A DNA stretch of 28,568 bases from NCBI GenBank assembly GCA_016839245.1, contig JAEOUN010000081.1:1-28568 (forward strand). Direction: 5' to 3'. The notes below the pieces were generated by a model, which was not told the DNA's origin, ran no database searches, and saw only the letters and a program-made list of their open reading frames with translations. Positions within the stretch are counted from its first letter, which is position 1. Each line of letters begins with the position of its first letter. Positions 17,206-23,529 of the stretch are shown here, in pieces. The position numbers and the translations under genes are program-made. Source of the DNA: Candidatus Thorarchaeota archaeon. Lineage in GTDB: Archaea; Asgardarchaeota; Thorarchaeia; Thorarchaeales; Thorarchaeaceae.

Positions 17206-17313
17206 AGGGTTAATCCGAAGAGGGTTCAAATAAGAAATTCTTATAGCCCAGACCTACTAACAGCAACTGGACCTAGAGCTTGACTCTTTCCAAATCCGAC
17301 GGGGTACCCAATA

Positions 17314-18348
17314 ATGAAACTGAACTTCCGTGAGTTCTTCATGCAAAAAATGCTGATAATGTTCAAACCTGAAGACATTGATCAATCTGCAAAAGACTTC
17401 ATTTCTACCTATGCCTCTTACATGGAAGATGTTGGCATAGTTGGAAAGGGACCAGATGGCTATGCAATCTATCCTAGTCGGACTGCTCCTGTTCGAAATG
17501 AAAATGTGGATTTTTTTGAAGAATGGGTAAAACTGACTGATGCCTTGAATATTCATGGTGTCATTGGTGTTGATTTTTATACTGATGGATGGTTTGCTCG
17601 GGATCCAAAATATCAGACTATGAATGATAAAGGTGTGAAGATGGAGCACCAGATATGCCCCAATCGTGAAGAGTTTTGGCAATATGGTGCAGAGATAGTG
17701 AAAGAGATTGGCTCTTATCCTATTGATGAGATACTCCTCTTTGGAGCAGGATTCATCAGAGATCAGTTCTGTTTCTGTGAACGATGTAGGAATGAATTTG
17801 CGCCTCTTGTTGATCAAGAACCTAATCGCTTAACATACCAATATATTACAGAGAATCCAGAATATCATCAAAAATGGCATCAATGGCGCAGTGAAAAAGT
17901 CCACCAAGGATTGGCATATCTACAGGAAGCTGCTACGGAATCCGACGATGCAACTGGTCGTGAACAACCTTTGAAATTATCAATTGAGGTTCTACTTGAT
18001 CCTGAAACTGGTTTCTCGGAAGGTGCAAAGAACGAGTATGGATATGACTATACTCAAATTGGCGAAACTACAAAAAATGTTCTCATCAATTTATACCCGT
18101 GGTCGCCAATCCTACCAATGAAAGGAAGTACAGAGTATAATAATTTGGTAGAATCACTCTATTTTGTAAATGAATTTACTAGAAGAGGTGGTCGTGCATC
18201 TCTATTTCGATGGGGTGTCACTACACTAGAACAACTGCAAGAATTGAAGGCGCTAGGCAAAGATGTGGGAATTGATAGAATTGTTTCCACATTCCATTAC
18301 CCCTCGGATTACTCTAGACGACGTGAGAGTGCAATAGGGAATTTCTAA
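17314..18348 (+). CDS. TIM-barrel glycoside-hydrolase-like protein
   Basis: The 344-residue protein resembles putative glycoside-hydrolase-like TIM barrels. Alternating strands and helices include 'IHGVIGVDFYTDGWF', 'CPNREEFWQYGAEIVKEIG', 'PIDEILLFGAGFIRD' and a cysteine cluster 'CFCERCRNEF' (C153, C155, C158). The 'CxCxxCxxxF' element right after a barrel strand is common in uncharacterised members. Later come 'LKLSIEVLLDPETG' and 'INLYPWSP', which look like further barrel strands. No signal peptide is seen, so a cytoplasmic role is likely. Catalytic acids cannot be assigned with confidence and the substrate is unknown. ATG 17341 (residue 10, with GTGAG upstream) is an alternative start. A TATA-like A/T stretch lies near 17226-17241. 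It faces the zinc-protein gene across a 13-nt gap. Confidence 0.55.
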   Translation: MKLNFREFFMQKMLIMFKPEDIDQSAKDFISTYASYMEDVGIVGKGPDGYAIYPSRTAPVRNENVDFFEEWVKLTDALNIHGVIGVDFYTDGWFARDPKYQTMNDKGVKMEHQICPNREEFWQYGAEIVKEIGSYPIDEILLFGAGFIRDQFCFCERCRNEFAPLVDQEPNRLTYQYITENPEYHQKWHQWRSEKVHQGLAYLQEAATESDDATGREQPLKLSIEVLLDPETGFSEGAKNEYGYDYTQIGETTKNVLINLYPWSPILPMKGSTEYNNLVESLYFVNEFTRRGGRASLFRWGVTTLEQLQELKALGKDVGIDRIVSTFHYPSDYSRRRESAIGNF

Positions 18349-18361
18349 AACATCTCTTACC

Positions 18362-19252
18362 TTATTGACGCGCTCCGCAGTATGGACATACTCGGTTTCC
18401 TGATTTTATATCTCTTCCACATGAGAAGCAGAAGATATGTTCATGTGGCTCTTCGCGTTTGTCATCAAGGAATGGACTCAATTCCCCTTGAGCAAATAAT
18501 GCTCCAATCCCCTCGATTGATTCATCTCTTTTTATGTTGCAGACACTGCAACTCAACTCATCATCAGTAGGCACTGCTCCTTGCAAATCTGAATAGATAT
18601 CACGCTTTTCACTATCTCTTTCTCGCTCGCGATATTGATAGGCGTATCTATCCTCTTTTTGGTTCTGCCATGAATCTGATCTTCGATCGTAATGTTCACT
18701 CAATGATTCCATGGTTCTGTCAAGAGATTCAAAATCACGTTGATAATCATCAGAACCATATCCTAGGTCAACAGCCGGACGATTTGCTACTCTCTCTGGG
18801 GTTGTCTGTTTGGACCATAGAGGATCTGTTGTTCCAATCCCTCTTGCCATTTCAACAAACCGAATATGAGCATCTTTTTTCATATCTTCATACTCATCCG
18901 GGGTAAGACCCATTATCTCTAAAGCTCTATCTCGTTCAGCACACCTTTTTGAGAGTGGACAACAATATGAAAGACTACCATGGCATAATGACGCCATTGC
19001 TCTCTCTTGCCTTGATTTGAAAATAGGAGTGATTCTTCGTGTTCCGAGGATGAGAGTGTCTCCGACAGAACGTATCTCTGCATATCCACTCTGTGCAAGA
19101 GCCTCCACAATCTCTCTTGCAGGATATGGTCTTCCTTCTATGATGACATGTCCTTCTGTTTTATCGAGTCGTACTGGCCGTTCTGTGACCTTATTTCCAT
19201 CGTACGTAGAATATCTCATCATTGTCACCCAGTGTTCATTACTTAGTGTCAT
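18362..19252 (-). CDS. Cysteine-rich zinc-binding protein, function unknown
   Basis: A 296-residue soluble protein starts at ATG 19252. The same frame continues 48 codons upstream, but that part reads unlike protein, so the shorter form is chosen. Residues 32-75 look like a small alpha/beta domain ('HVIIEGRPYPAREIVEAL', 'GDTLILGTRR'). A compact cysteine group follows, C90 with C97-C98 and C104, in 'YCCPLSKRCAERDRAL'. After a charged, probably disordered middle (about 150-230, Arg/Glu/Asp/Tyr-rich) come three CxxC pairs: C235/C238, C275/C278 and C289/C292. The last two form a textbook zinc ribbon ('FCFSCG' and 'CPYCGARQ'). The layout suggests a nucleic-acid- or protein-binding scaffold holding two or three zinc ions. 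I do not recognise a named family. Confidence 0.75.
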   Translation of the reverse strand: MTLSNEHWVTMMRYSTYDGNKVTERPVRLDKTEGHVIIEGRPYPAREIVEALAQSGYAEIRSVGDTLILGTRRITPIFKSRQERAMASLCHGSLSYCCPLSKRCAERDRALEIMGLTPDEYEDMKKDAHIRFVEMARGIGTTDPLWSKQTTPERVANRPAVDLGYGSDDYQRDFESLDRTMESLSEHYDRRSDSWQNQKEDRYAYQYRERERDSEKRDIYSDLQGAVPTDDELSCSVCNIKRDESIEGIGALFAQGELSPFLDDKREEPHEHIFCFSCGRDIKSGNRVCPYCGARQ

Positions 19253-19395
19253 CTGTAAGTGGGCACTGAACAATAGAATGGTATGTATTACGTTAGATAA
19301 TACAAGATTTCGGGCAAGAGATTTAAAACAAGCAATGTCCTGTATTGTAACGTGTTTTACATACGTTGCAATGTCGACATGGAGGTTTCGAATCA

Positions 19396-19767
19396 ATGGG
19401 TTGTAAAGCTGAAGGTGCCGCGCAAGGTTATACAGTTCTTGGTGGCATTGTATTACTAATCTATGCCATCACGGAGATTATCAATAATATTAATTCTTCA
19501 GGGTTTGGTAGTATTGGTAGTCTCATTGAAATCTTATTAGATATTGTTCTAATCATTATAGTAATTCTCGCCTTTGATGCCTGTGGTTCTATCAGTTGGA
19601 AGGTTGCTAAATCCGGATTATTACTAACATTGTTTGGTCTAATTGCAATTATCATTGTTTCTTGGCCATTCACATCGTTTAATCCCATTGATTGGCTTCG
19701 GAGTCTTCCCACTCTTGCTGGGCTCATGATTCTTCTTGGTGGTATTCTCCTTCTCTTGAGGAAATAA
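19396..19767 (+). CDS. Small four-helix membrane protein, function unknown
   Basis: This 123-residue protein starts at ATG 19396, because a perfect GGAGGT ribosome binding site (19381-19386) lies 9 nt upstream. A longer frame from 19366 would place that site inside the gene. Four hydrophobic segments are evident: about 8-30, 38-62, 66-89 and 96-121 ('LAGLMILLGGILLLL'). The charged ends are short and there is no soluble domain. The family is not recognised. A second small four-helix protein lies on the other side of the aminotransferase gene, in opposite orientation, with similar length and a Gly-rich helix pattern. It is divergent from the zinc-protein gene. Confidence 0.75.
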   Translation: MGCKAEGAAQGYTVLGGIVLLIYAITEIINNINSSGFGSIGSLIEILLDIVLIIIVILAFDACGSISWKVAKSGLLLTLFGLIAIIIVSWPFTSFNPIDWLRSLPTLAGLMILLGGILLLLRK

Positions 19768-19849
19768 CTACCAGAAATATAGCTCAAATCGATAATTAGA
19801 TAATGGAAGGACAAGTCTCCAAGGTTGTCAATCACTGGATAGTATCATT

Positions 19850-21196
19850 ATGGACGAGAAACACATCAAGATTCTCAAAAATCTTGGCTTTGATATTAAT
19901 CAAAAAGAACTGACTAATGATTATTGGAAGAAACGTGCTGCAGATGCACTGGCACTGACAACTCAAGATAGAGATGTGTATGGCTGTCTTGATCACACTG
20001 TTGGCGAGGGTGTTCGTATCTTCGATTTGGAAGGAACAGAATACCTTGATGTGACTGGTGGCGTAGCAGTTCGTGCCTTTGGTTTGAGATACAAACCCTA
20101 TCTAGATTTTGAAGAGAGTATCATTGATGTTGTACACGAGCTTCCGGGAATGGATTTTGATGCTATTCCACAAACACTTTTAGCTGAACGTGTTGCAGGC
20201 ATAACTCCGGGTGATCACAAAAAGAGAGTTGTTTTCACTACATCTGGTGGTCGTGCAGTTGAAGGTTGCATGAAATCCGCAATGGATCTCTCAGGAAAGA
20301 AACGATTTGTAGCGTTTCGACCTGCATTCCATGGACGAACCGGATATGCACTGGCTCTGACCTCTTCTAATTCAAAGCATAAGTCTGGATTCCCACAAGG
20401 TGTTGATGTCATCAGGGTTTTCTATCCTTATTGTTACAGATGTCCATATGGAACAAATGAAGCAGACTGCAGCTTGGAATGCGTAGAAGCTCTCAGGTAT
20501 GCTCTTGAGGTTGAGGGAAACGATATAGCCGCGACTGTAATGGAACCCCTTTCAGGTGAAGGTGGTCTCATAGTTCCTCCTGCAAAGGCTGTAAAAGGAA
20601 TATACGACCTCACTAAAGAGATTGGCGCTTATTTTATGTCTGACGAGGTACAAGCTGGAATGGGTCGAACTGGAAAATGGTGTGGTATTGAGAATCACGG
20701 AATCGTGCCTGACTACATCTCTATGGGAAAAGCTATTGGCGGTGGATATCCAATGGGTGCATCGATAGGACCTGCACCTATGTTCACAGGAGGCTCTAGA
20801 CACTCAGAAACGTTCTCAGCAGAACCAAAGATGGCTCTTCTCTCATTATGGATTTTCAGACACATGGAAGAAGGGAATTTCTTAAAGAAAAATGTTGAAA
20901 ACGGAGAGTATCTCAAGAAGCGTTTGACTGAATTAATGGATAAACACGAAGTCATTGGTGATGTGCGTGGACTTGGTCTCATGGTTGGTCTTGAACTTGT
21001 CAAAGATAAAAAGACCAAAGAGAAAGCAAGAAAGATTCGTGACGATGTTGTGAAGAATGCTGTTCAGAAACAGAAGCTTTGGGTTCTTGGCGCTGGTCAG
21101 AATGTTATTCGAATGACACCTAGTTACATTATCACAAACGAAAACATCGATGATGTAGCAGATAGATTGGACAGCGCAATAAAGAGTGTAACCTAA
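19850..21196 (+). CDS. Class-III PLP-dependent aminotransferase (archaeal 4-aminobutyrate/ornithine aminotransferase-like)
   Basis: This fold-type I, class-III PLP enzyme has 448 residues, the usual size. Conserved parts are 'YLDVTGGVAVRAFG' near the N-terminus, 'FTTSGGRAVEGCMKSA', 'FRPAFHGRTGYAL', 'VMEPLSGEGG', 'MSDEVQAGMGRTGKW' with the PLP-binding Asp, and 'SMGKAIGGGYPMGA' with K294 as the Schiff-base lysine. The insert 'YPYCYRCPYG' with nearby 'DCSLECVEAL' is typical of the archaeal branch. That branch includes broad-substrate amino-acid racemases and ornithine or 4-aminobutyrate aminotransferases. Which reaction applies cannot be decided here; no biosynthetic genes lie next to it. The ATG has no ribosome binding site. 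TATA-like stretches occur at 19774-19783 and 19790-19800. Confidence 0.9.
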   Translation: MDEKHIKILKNLGFDINQKELTNDYWKKRAADALALTTQDRDVYGCLDHTVGEGVRIFDLEGTEYLDVTGGVAVRAFGLRYKPYLDFEESIIDVVHELPGMDFDAIPQTLLAERVAGITPGDHKKRVVFTTSGGRAVEGCMKSAMDLSGKKRFVAFRPAFHGRTGYALALTSSNSKHKSGFPQGVDVIRVFYPYCYRCPYGTNEADCSLECVEALRYALEVEGNDIAATVMEPLSGEGGLIVPPAKAVKGIYDLTKEIGAYFMSDEVQAGMGRTGKWCGIENHGIVPDYISMGKAIGGGYPMGASIGPAPMFTGGSRHSETFSAEPKMALLSLWIFRHMEEGNFLKKNVENGEYLKKRLTELMDKHEVIGDVRGLGLMVGLELVKDKKTKEKARKIRDDVVKNAVQKQKLWVLGAGQNVIRMTPSYIITNENIDDVADRLDSAIKSVT

Positions 21197-21211
21197 GAGA
21201 AAAAAGGATTG

Positions 21212-21243
21212 ACTCATCTCTAGATTTGAAACTAGAGATGAGT
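21212..21243. terminator. Perfect 12-bp hairpin between convergent genes, possible bidirectional 3'-end signal
   Basis: ACTCATCTCTAG (21212-21223) and CTAGAGATGAGT (21232-21243) are exact reverse complements with an 8-nt loop. The hairpin starts 15 nt after the aminotransferase stop and ends 9 nt before the stop of the facing gene. It would therefore fold in both mRNAs. Neither side has a long U tract directly after the stem, so it may protect or process 3' ends rather than terminate as bacterial hairpins do. Confidence 0.55.
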
Positions 21244-21252
21244 ATCAACCAT

Positions 21253-21588
21253 TTATACTATCCATAAAATCGCACCTAGAATGGTAAGAATACCGCCAAT
21301 GTCACTAGCGAACAATATCATTAGTATTCCTATTATCAGAATGACAATGAACTTGTTTGTCTTGCCAAAATCCAGCGCTTTGATTTTTAGGAATCCACTG
21401 TTTACTAACGCGATGAGTGAAAACAGAATTGCAAGGATTCCAATAAATAATCCATCAAGGTAACTACCTAAAATGTTTATGAAACTGACAGTAGTTCCTC
21501 CTGGAATTAGCCATAGAATTCCTTGAATTATACCTATAATAGCACCAAGAAGTACTAGTAGGTCTCCGATTTTCTTTGTGTCTGCCAT
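21253..21588 (-). CDS. Small four-helix membrane protein, function unknown
   Basis: This 111-residue membrane protein starts at ATG 21588, with AAGGAG about 12 nt upstream. Four hydrophobic segments are visible: about 8-29, 36-63, 78-93 and 94-111. The protein ends within the last helix ('LTILGAILWIV'). Short polar ends ('MADTKK') and no soluble domain suggest a purely membrane-embedded role. It is convergent with the aminotransferase and divergent from the methyltransferase. Its size, helix number and Gly/Ile-rich helices resemble the four-helix protein at the other flank of the aminotransferase, but I cannot establish homology by eye. No family is recognised. Confidence 0.7.
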   Translation of the reverse strand: MADTKKIGDLLVLLGAIIGIIQGILWLIPGGTTVSFINILGSYLDGLFIGILAILFSLIALVNSGFLKIKALDFGKTNKFIVILIIGILMILFASDIGGILTILGAILWIV

Positions 21589-21727
21589 TTAGACAATTTC
21601 TCCTTGTGTTAGCGTGCCCCACAAGTGGCACAAGAAAATAATGTATGAACCACTATTTATAACATGATGATTGATTGATTTAAGCATCGTCAAAACACGA
21701 AGAATTTCTTGATTTGGAGCTAAATTA

Positions 21728-23062
21728 TTGACAAGTCGTGCTGAAAATACAGATGTTACAAAGTCGAAAGATCCATATGACTTGATTGAGATAGAGGGCG
21801 ACATTGATCCGTTGTTTGATATTCCAAACAATGGGAATATTCTAATTATCAGTAAAGATCAGACATATTTGACACATGGAATTCATAAATTTCCAGCAAA
21901 GTTCTTTCCAGAATTGCCTCGTTATCTCATTCGAAGATACTCCGAAATTGGTGATTCTATTCTTGATCCGATGTGTGGAAGTGGCACCGTTATATTAGAA
22001 GCTCTCTTGAATGGTAGAAAAGGGATTGGACTGGATATAGATCCAATGGCTAAACTTATTTCAAAAGTCAAAACCACCCCACTTCGAAGGAAGATACTAC
22101 TATCATCAAAGGACTTACTACTTCAGAGAATTTCAGAATACGCAACAGATACTGATAGTGTTTTGGAGATTCCAAAATTTCCTTACAGGGATAACTGGTT
22201 CAGAGAATGCGTCTTGAAAGAGCTTGCTATTATCTCTGCTAGTATTAATGAGATTATCATTCATTATAGCGAACAGACACAAAAAGACCTCTTCGATTTT
22301 TATAGAGTAATAATGTCATCGATCATTCGGGAGATGTCAAATGCTGATCCTCATTGTACTAGGACAGTTCTCAGAAAAAAGATAACCAAAGACATCAAGG
22401 CTGGTGATACACTTGCTCGATTTACGCAACGTCTTGAGAGTCAGGTTACCGAGATGCTTACTTTTTCTAAACTATATCAGACTCTGGAAACAAAAGATGT
22501 TTCTTTCCCTAGTGGGACAGCAATTGAAACAGGACTTGATTCTTCTTCAATTCATCTCGCAATGACATCTCCTCCTTACATTAATGCGGTTGACTATCCA
22601 CGAACTCATCAACTTGAGATGTATTGGCTCGGTTTTTTGGCAGATGGTCCTTTATCGCAGGTTAAGAGGAAGTATATTGGTACAGAAACTGTATACAGGG
22701 ATGAGTACAACGATCTCCATACTTCTGATGTTGTATCGTTAAATTCGATTTTAAAGCAGATATACATACAAGATCCACGACGGTCATATATTGTTTGCAA
22801 GTTTTTTGATGATATGACAATGCAATTGCGTGAGATATTCAGGGTCTTAAAATCGGGCGGACGATATTGTATTGCCATCGGGGATAATGTCATTCGTGGA
22901 GTTCGTGTTCCATCTCACCAAATTATCTCTGAAATTGCAGTTACGCAGATTGGATTTACTTTGGAGAAACAATTCTTCTCTAAATTAATCCGTCATTTTA
23001 TTCGAATACCACGAAGAGAGCGCATGCATGGCGAGTGGGTTCTTGTCTTAGAAAAACCATGA
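21728..23062 (+). CDS. DNA methyltransferase of the TSPPY (N4-cytosine/N6-adenine) group
   Basis: This 444-residue methyltransferase has the AdoMet-binding motif 'DPMCGSGT' (80-87) followed by 'GIGLDIDPMA'. The catalytic motif is 'TSPPY' (280-284). An upstream 'THGIHKFPAKFFPELP' stretch is characteristic of this branch, and 'LREIFRVLKSGGRYCIAIGD' supplies later core strands. TSPPY points to amino-group methylation of DNA, most often N4-cytosine. About 190 residues between the two motifs form the likely target-recognition region. The AdoMet motif precedes the catalytic motif. No restriction endonuclease lies beside it, so it looks like an orphan enzyme. The only start compatible with the frame is TTG 21728, since an in-frame stop lies 18 nt before it and no ATG follows until the AdoMet motif. 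A G10-type tRNA methyltransferase is less likely because no THUMP domain is present. Confidence 0.85.
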   Translation: MTSRAENTDVTKSKDPYDLIEIEGDIDPLFDIPNNGNILIISKDQTYLTHGIHKFPAKFFPELPRYLIRRYSEIGDSILDPMCGSGTVILEALLNGRKGIGLDIDPMAKLISKVKTTPLRRKILLSSKDLLLQRISEYATDTDSVLEIPKFPYRDNWFRECVLKELAIISASINEIIIHYSEQTQKDLFDFYRVIMSSIIREMSNADPHCTRTVLRKKITKDIKAGDTLARFTQRLESQVTEMLTFSKLYQTLETKDVSFPSGTAIETGLDSSSIHLAMTSPPYINAVDYPRTHQLEMYWLGFLADGPLSQVKRKYIGTETVYRDEYNDLHTSDVVSLNSILKQIYIQDPRRSYIVCKFFDDMTMQLREIFRVLKSGGRYCIAIGDNVIRGVRVPSHQIISEIAVTQIGFTLEKQFFSKLIRHFIRIPRRERMHGEWVLVLEKP

Positions 23063-23122
23063 TAGGATAACTCTAATGCTAAGACTTATCTTGAAATAAA
23101 TTCTCCAAAATCAAAATTACAC

Positions 23123-23128
23123 GGAGGT
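23123..23128 (+). promoter_or_regulatory. Strong ribosome binding site that points to ATG 23138, out of frame with the winged-helix gene
   Basis: GGAGGT stands 9 nt before ATG 23138. That ATG opens a 29-codon frame ending at 23227, not the winged-helix frame that starts at 23163. See the winged-helix entry for the frameshift question. Confidence 0.5.
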
Positions 23129-23162
23129 ATAGAATCTATGGCAATAACTACACGGTGGGATC

Positions 23163-23396
23163 ATGTTTGCCAGACGCTCGTTCTTGTCTCTACCTCCTTC
23201 CGCAAAATTCCTTTACGTGCTTCTTAAGGATAGGCGCCGGATGAGCCGGCAGGACTTAATCAGCACTACTTTTCTTCCTCCTCGAACAGTGAATTATGGT
23301 CTTACGAGACTAAAGGATCTTGGTCTTATTCGAGAGGAGGAACATACTGAGGACGCGCGGGAGCGAGTATACGAGCTGGTTCAGGCGCCAGTTTAA
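23163..23396 (+). CDS. Small winged-helix transcriptional regulator (MarR/ArsR-like), possibly frameshifted at its 5' end
   Basis: A 77-residue winged-helix domain reads 'LSLPPSAKFLYVLLKD' (first helix), 'MSRQDLISTTFLPPRTVNYG' (recognition region), 'LTRLKDLGLIREEE' and the wing 'DARERVYELV'. It is likely a DNA-binding regulator with no effector domain. ATG 23163 is the only start in this frame, preceded by a weak GGTGGG. However, a perfect GGAGGT sits in front of ATG 23138 one frame away. That frame begins MAITTRWDH, and removing one base near 23163 would give MAITTRWDH joined to FARRSFLSLPP, a very natural N-terminus. The gene may therefore carry a one-base insertion, a sequencing error or a programmed shift. 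Local G+C is visibly higher than in neighbouring genes. Confidence 0.75.
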   Translation: MFARRSFLSLPPSAKFLYVLLKDRRRMSRQDLISTTFLPPRTVNYGLTRLKDLGLIREEEHTEDARERVYELVQAPV

Positions 23397-23415
23397 AGTT
23401 AACATGAATCCAATA

Positions 23416-23446
23416 GATGGTCCTCAGGAGCAGTCCTGAGACCATC
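23416..23446 (+). terminator. Hairpin after the winged-helix gene, 13 bp with one bulge
   Basis: GATGGT-C-CTCAGGA (23416-23429) pairs with TCCTGAG-ACCATC (23434-23446). The single C at 23422 is bulged and the loop is GCAG. It begins 20 nt after the winged-helix stop. It could mark that transcript's 3' end, or be the first element of the aspS leader. No U tract follows. Confidence 0.5.
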
Positions 23447-23449
23447 ACC

Positions 23450-23525
23450 AAAGCCTTGTATTAGCCTCTCCAAAAGGCTCATAATGTACTCAATCCTCGA
23501 TTGAAACCAATCAGACTGAGGCTTT
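23450..23525 (+). promoter_or_regulatory. Structured aspS leader with mutually exclusive stems that can mask the ribosome binding site
   Basis: The 76 nt before aspS contain two copies of AGCCT (23452-23456 and 23463-23467) and two of AGGCT (23475-23479 and 23519-23523). In one fold AAAGCCT (23450-23456) closes with AGGCTTT (23519-23525), and AGCCT/AGGCT form an inner 5-bp, 7-nt-loop hairpin. In the other, AGCCTT (23452-23457) pairs with AAGGCT (23474-23479), and AGCCTC (23463-23468) with GAGGCT (23518-23523). GATTG (23499-23503) can likewise pair with CAATC on either side (23491-23495 or 23508-23512). The likely ribosome binding site GAGG (23518-23521) lies 8 nt before the ATG inside these stems. 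This suggests translational control of AspRS synthesis. A TATA-like TTTAAAGTTAA is at 23392-23402. Confidence 0.5.
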
Positions 23526-23529
23526 AGAG

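Noticed and set aside
17204..17226. Direct repeat AGAGGGTT twice, 7 nt apart, after the polymerase gene
   Set aside because: Eight bases is too short to call a repeat element, and nothing around it supports an attachment or target-site duplication.
17219..17232. GGGTTCAAAT-like T-loop sequence suggesting a tRNA
   Set aside because: The flanks do not form a T stem and no acceptor or anticodon arm is found.
17257..17817. A 186-codon minus-strand open frame
   Set aside because: It is the shadow of the glycoside-hydrolase-like gene, whose plus-strand product has coherent folds and composition.
21728..23062. Reading the methyltransferase as a tRNA guanine-N2 methyltransferase
   Set aside because: The catalytic motif is TSPPY rather than the usual DPPY, and no THUMP domain is present.
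23450..23525. A tRNA gene: 76 nt with a 7-bp closing stem and a 5-bp/7-nt hairpin whose loop reads CTCCAAA (anticodon CCA)
   Set aside because: There is no D arm, no T arm with a TTCRANY loop in place, and the hairpin starts 14 nt in rather than 27. It is kept only as a structured leader.
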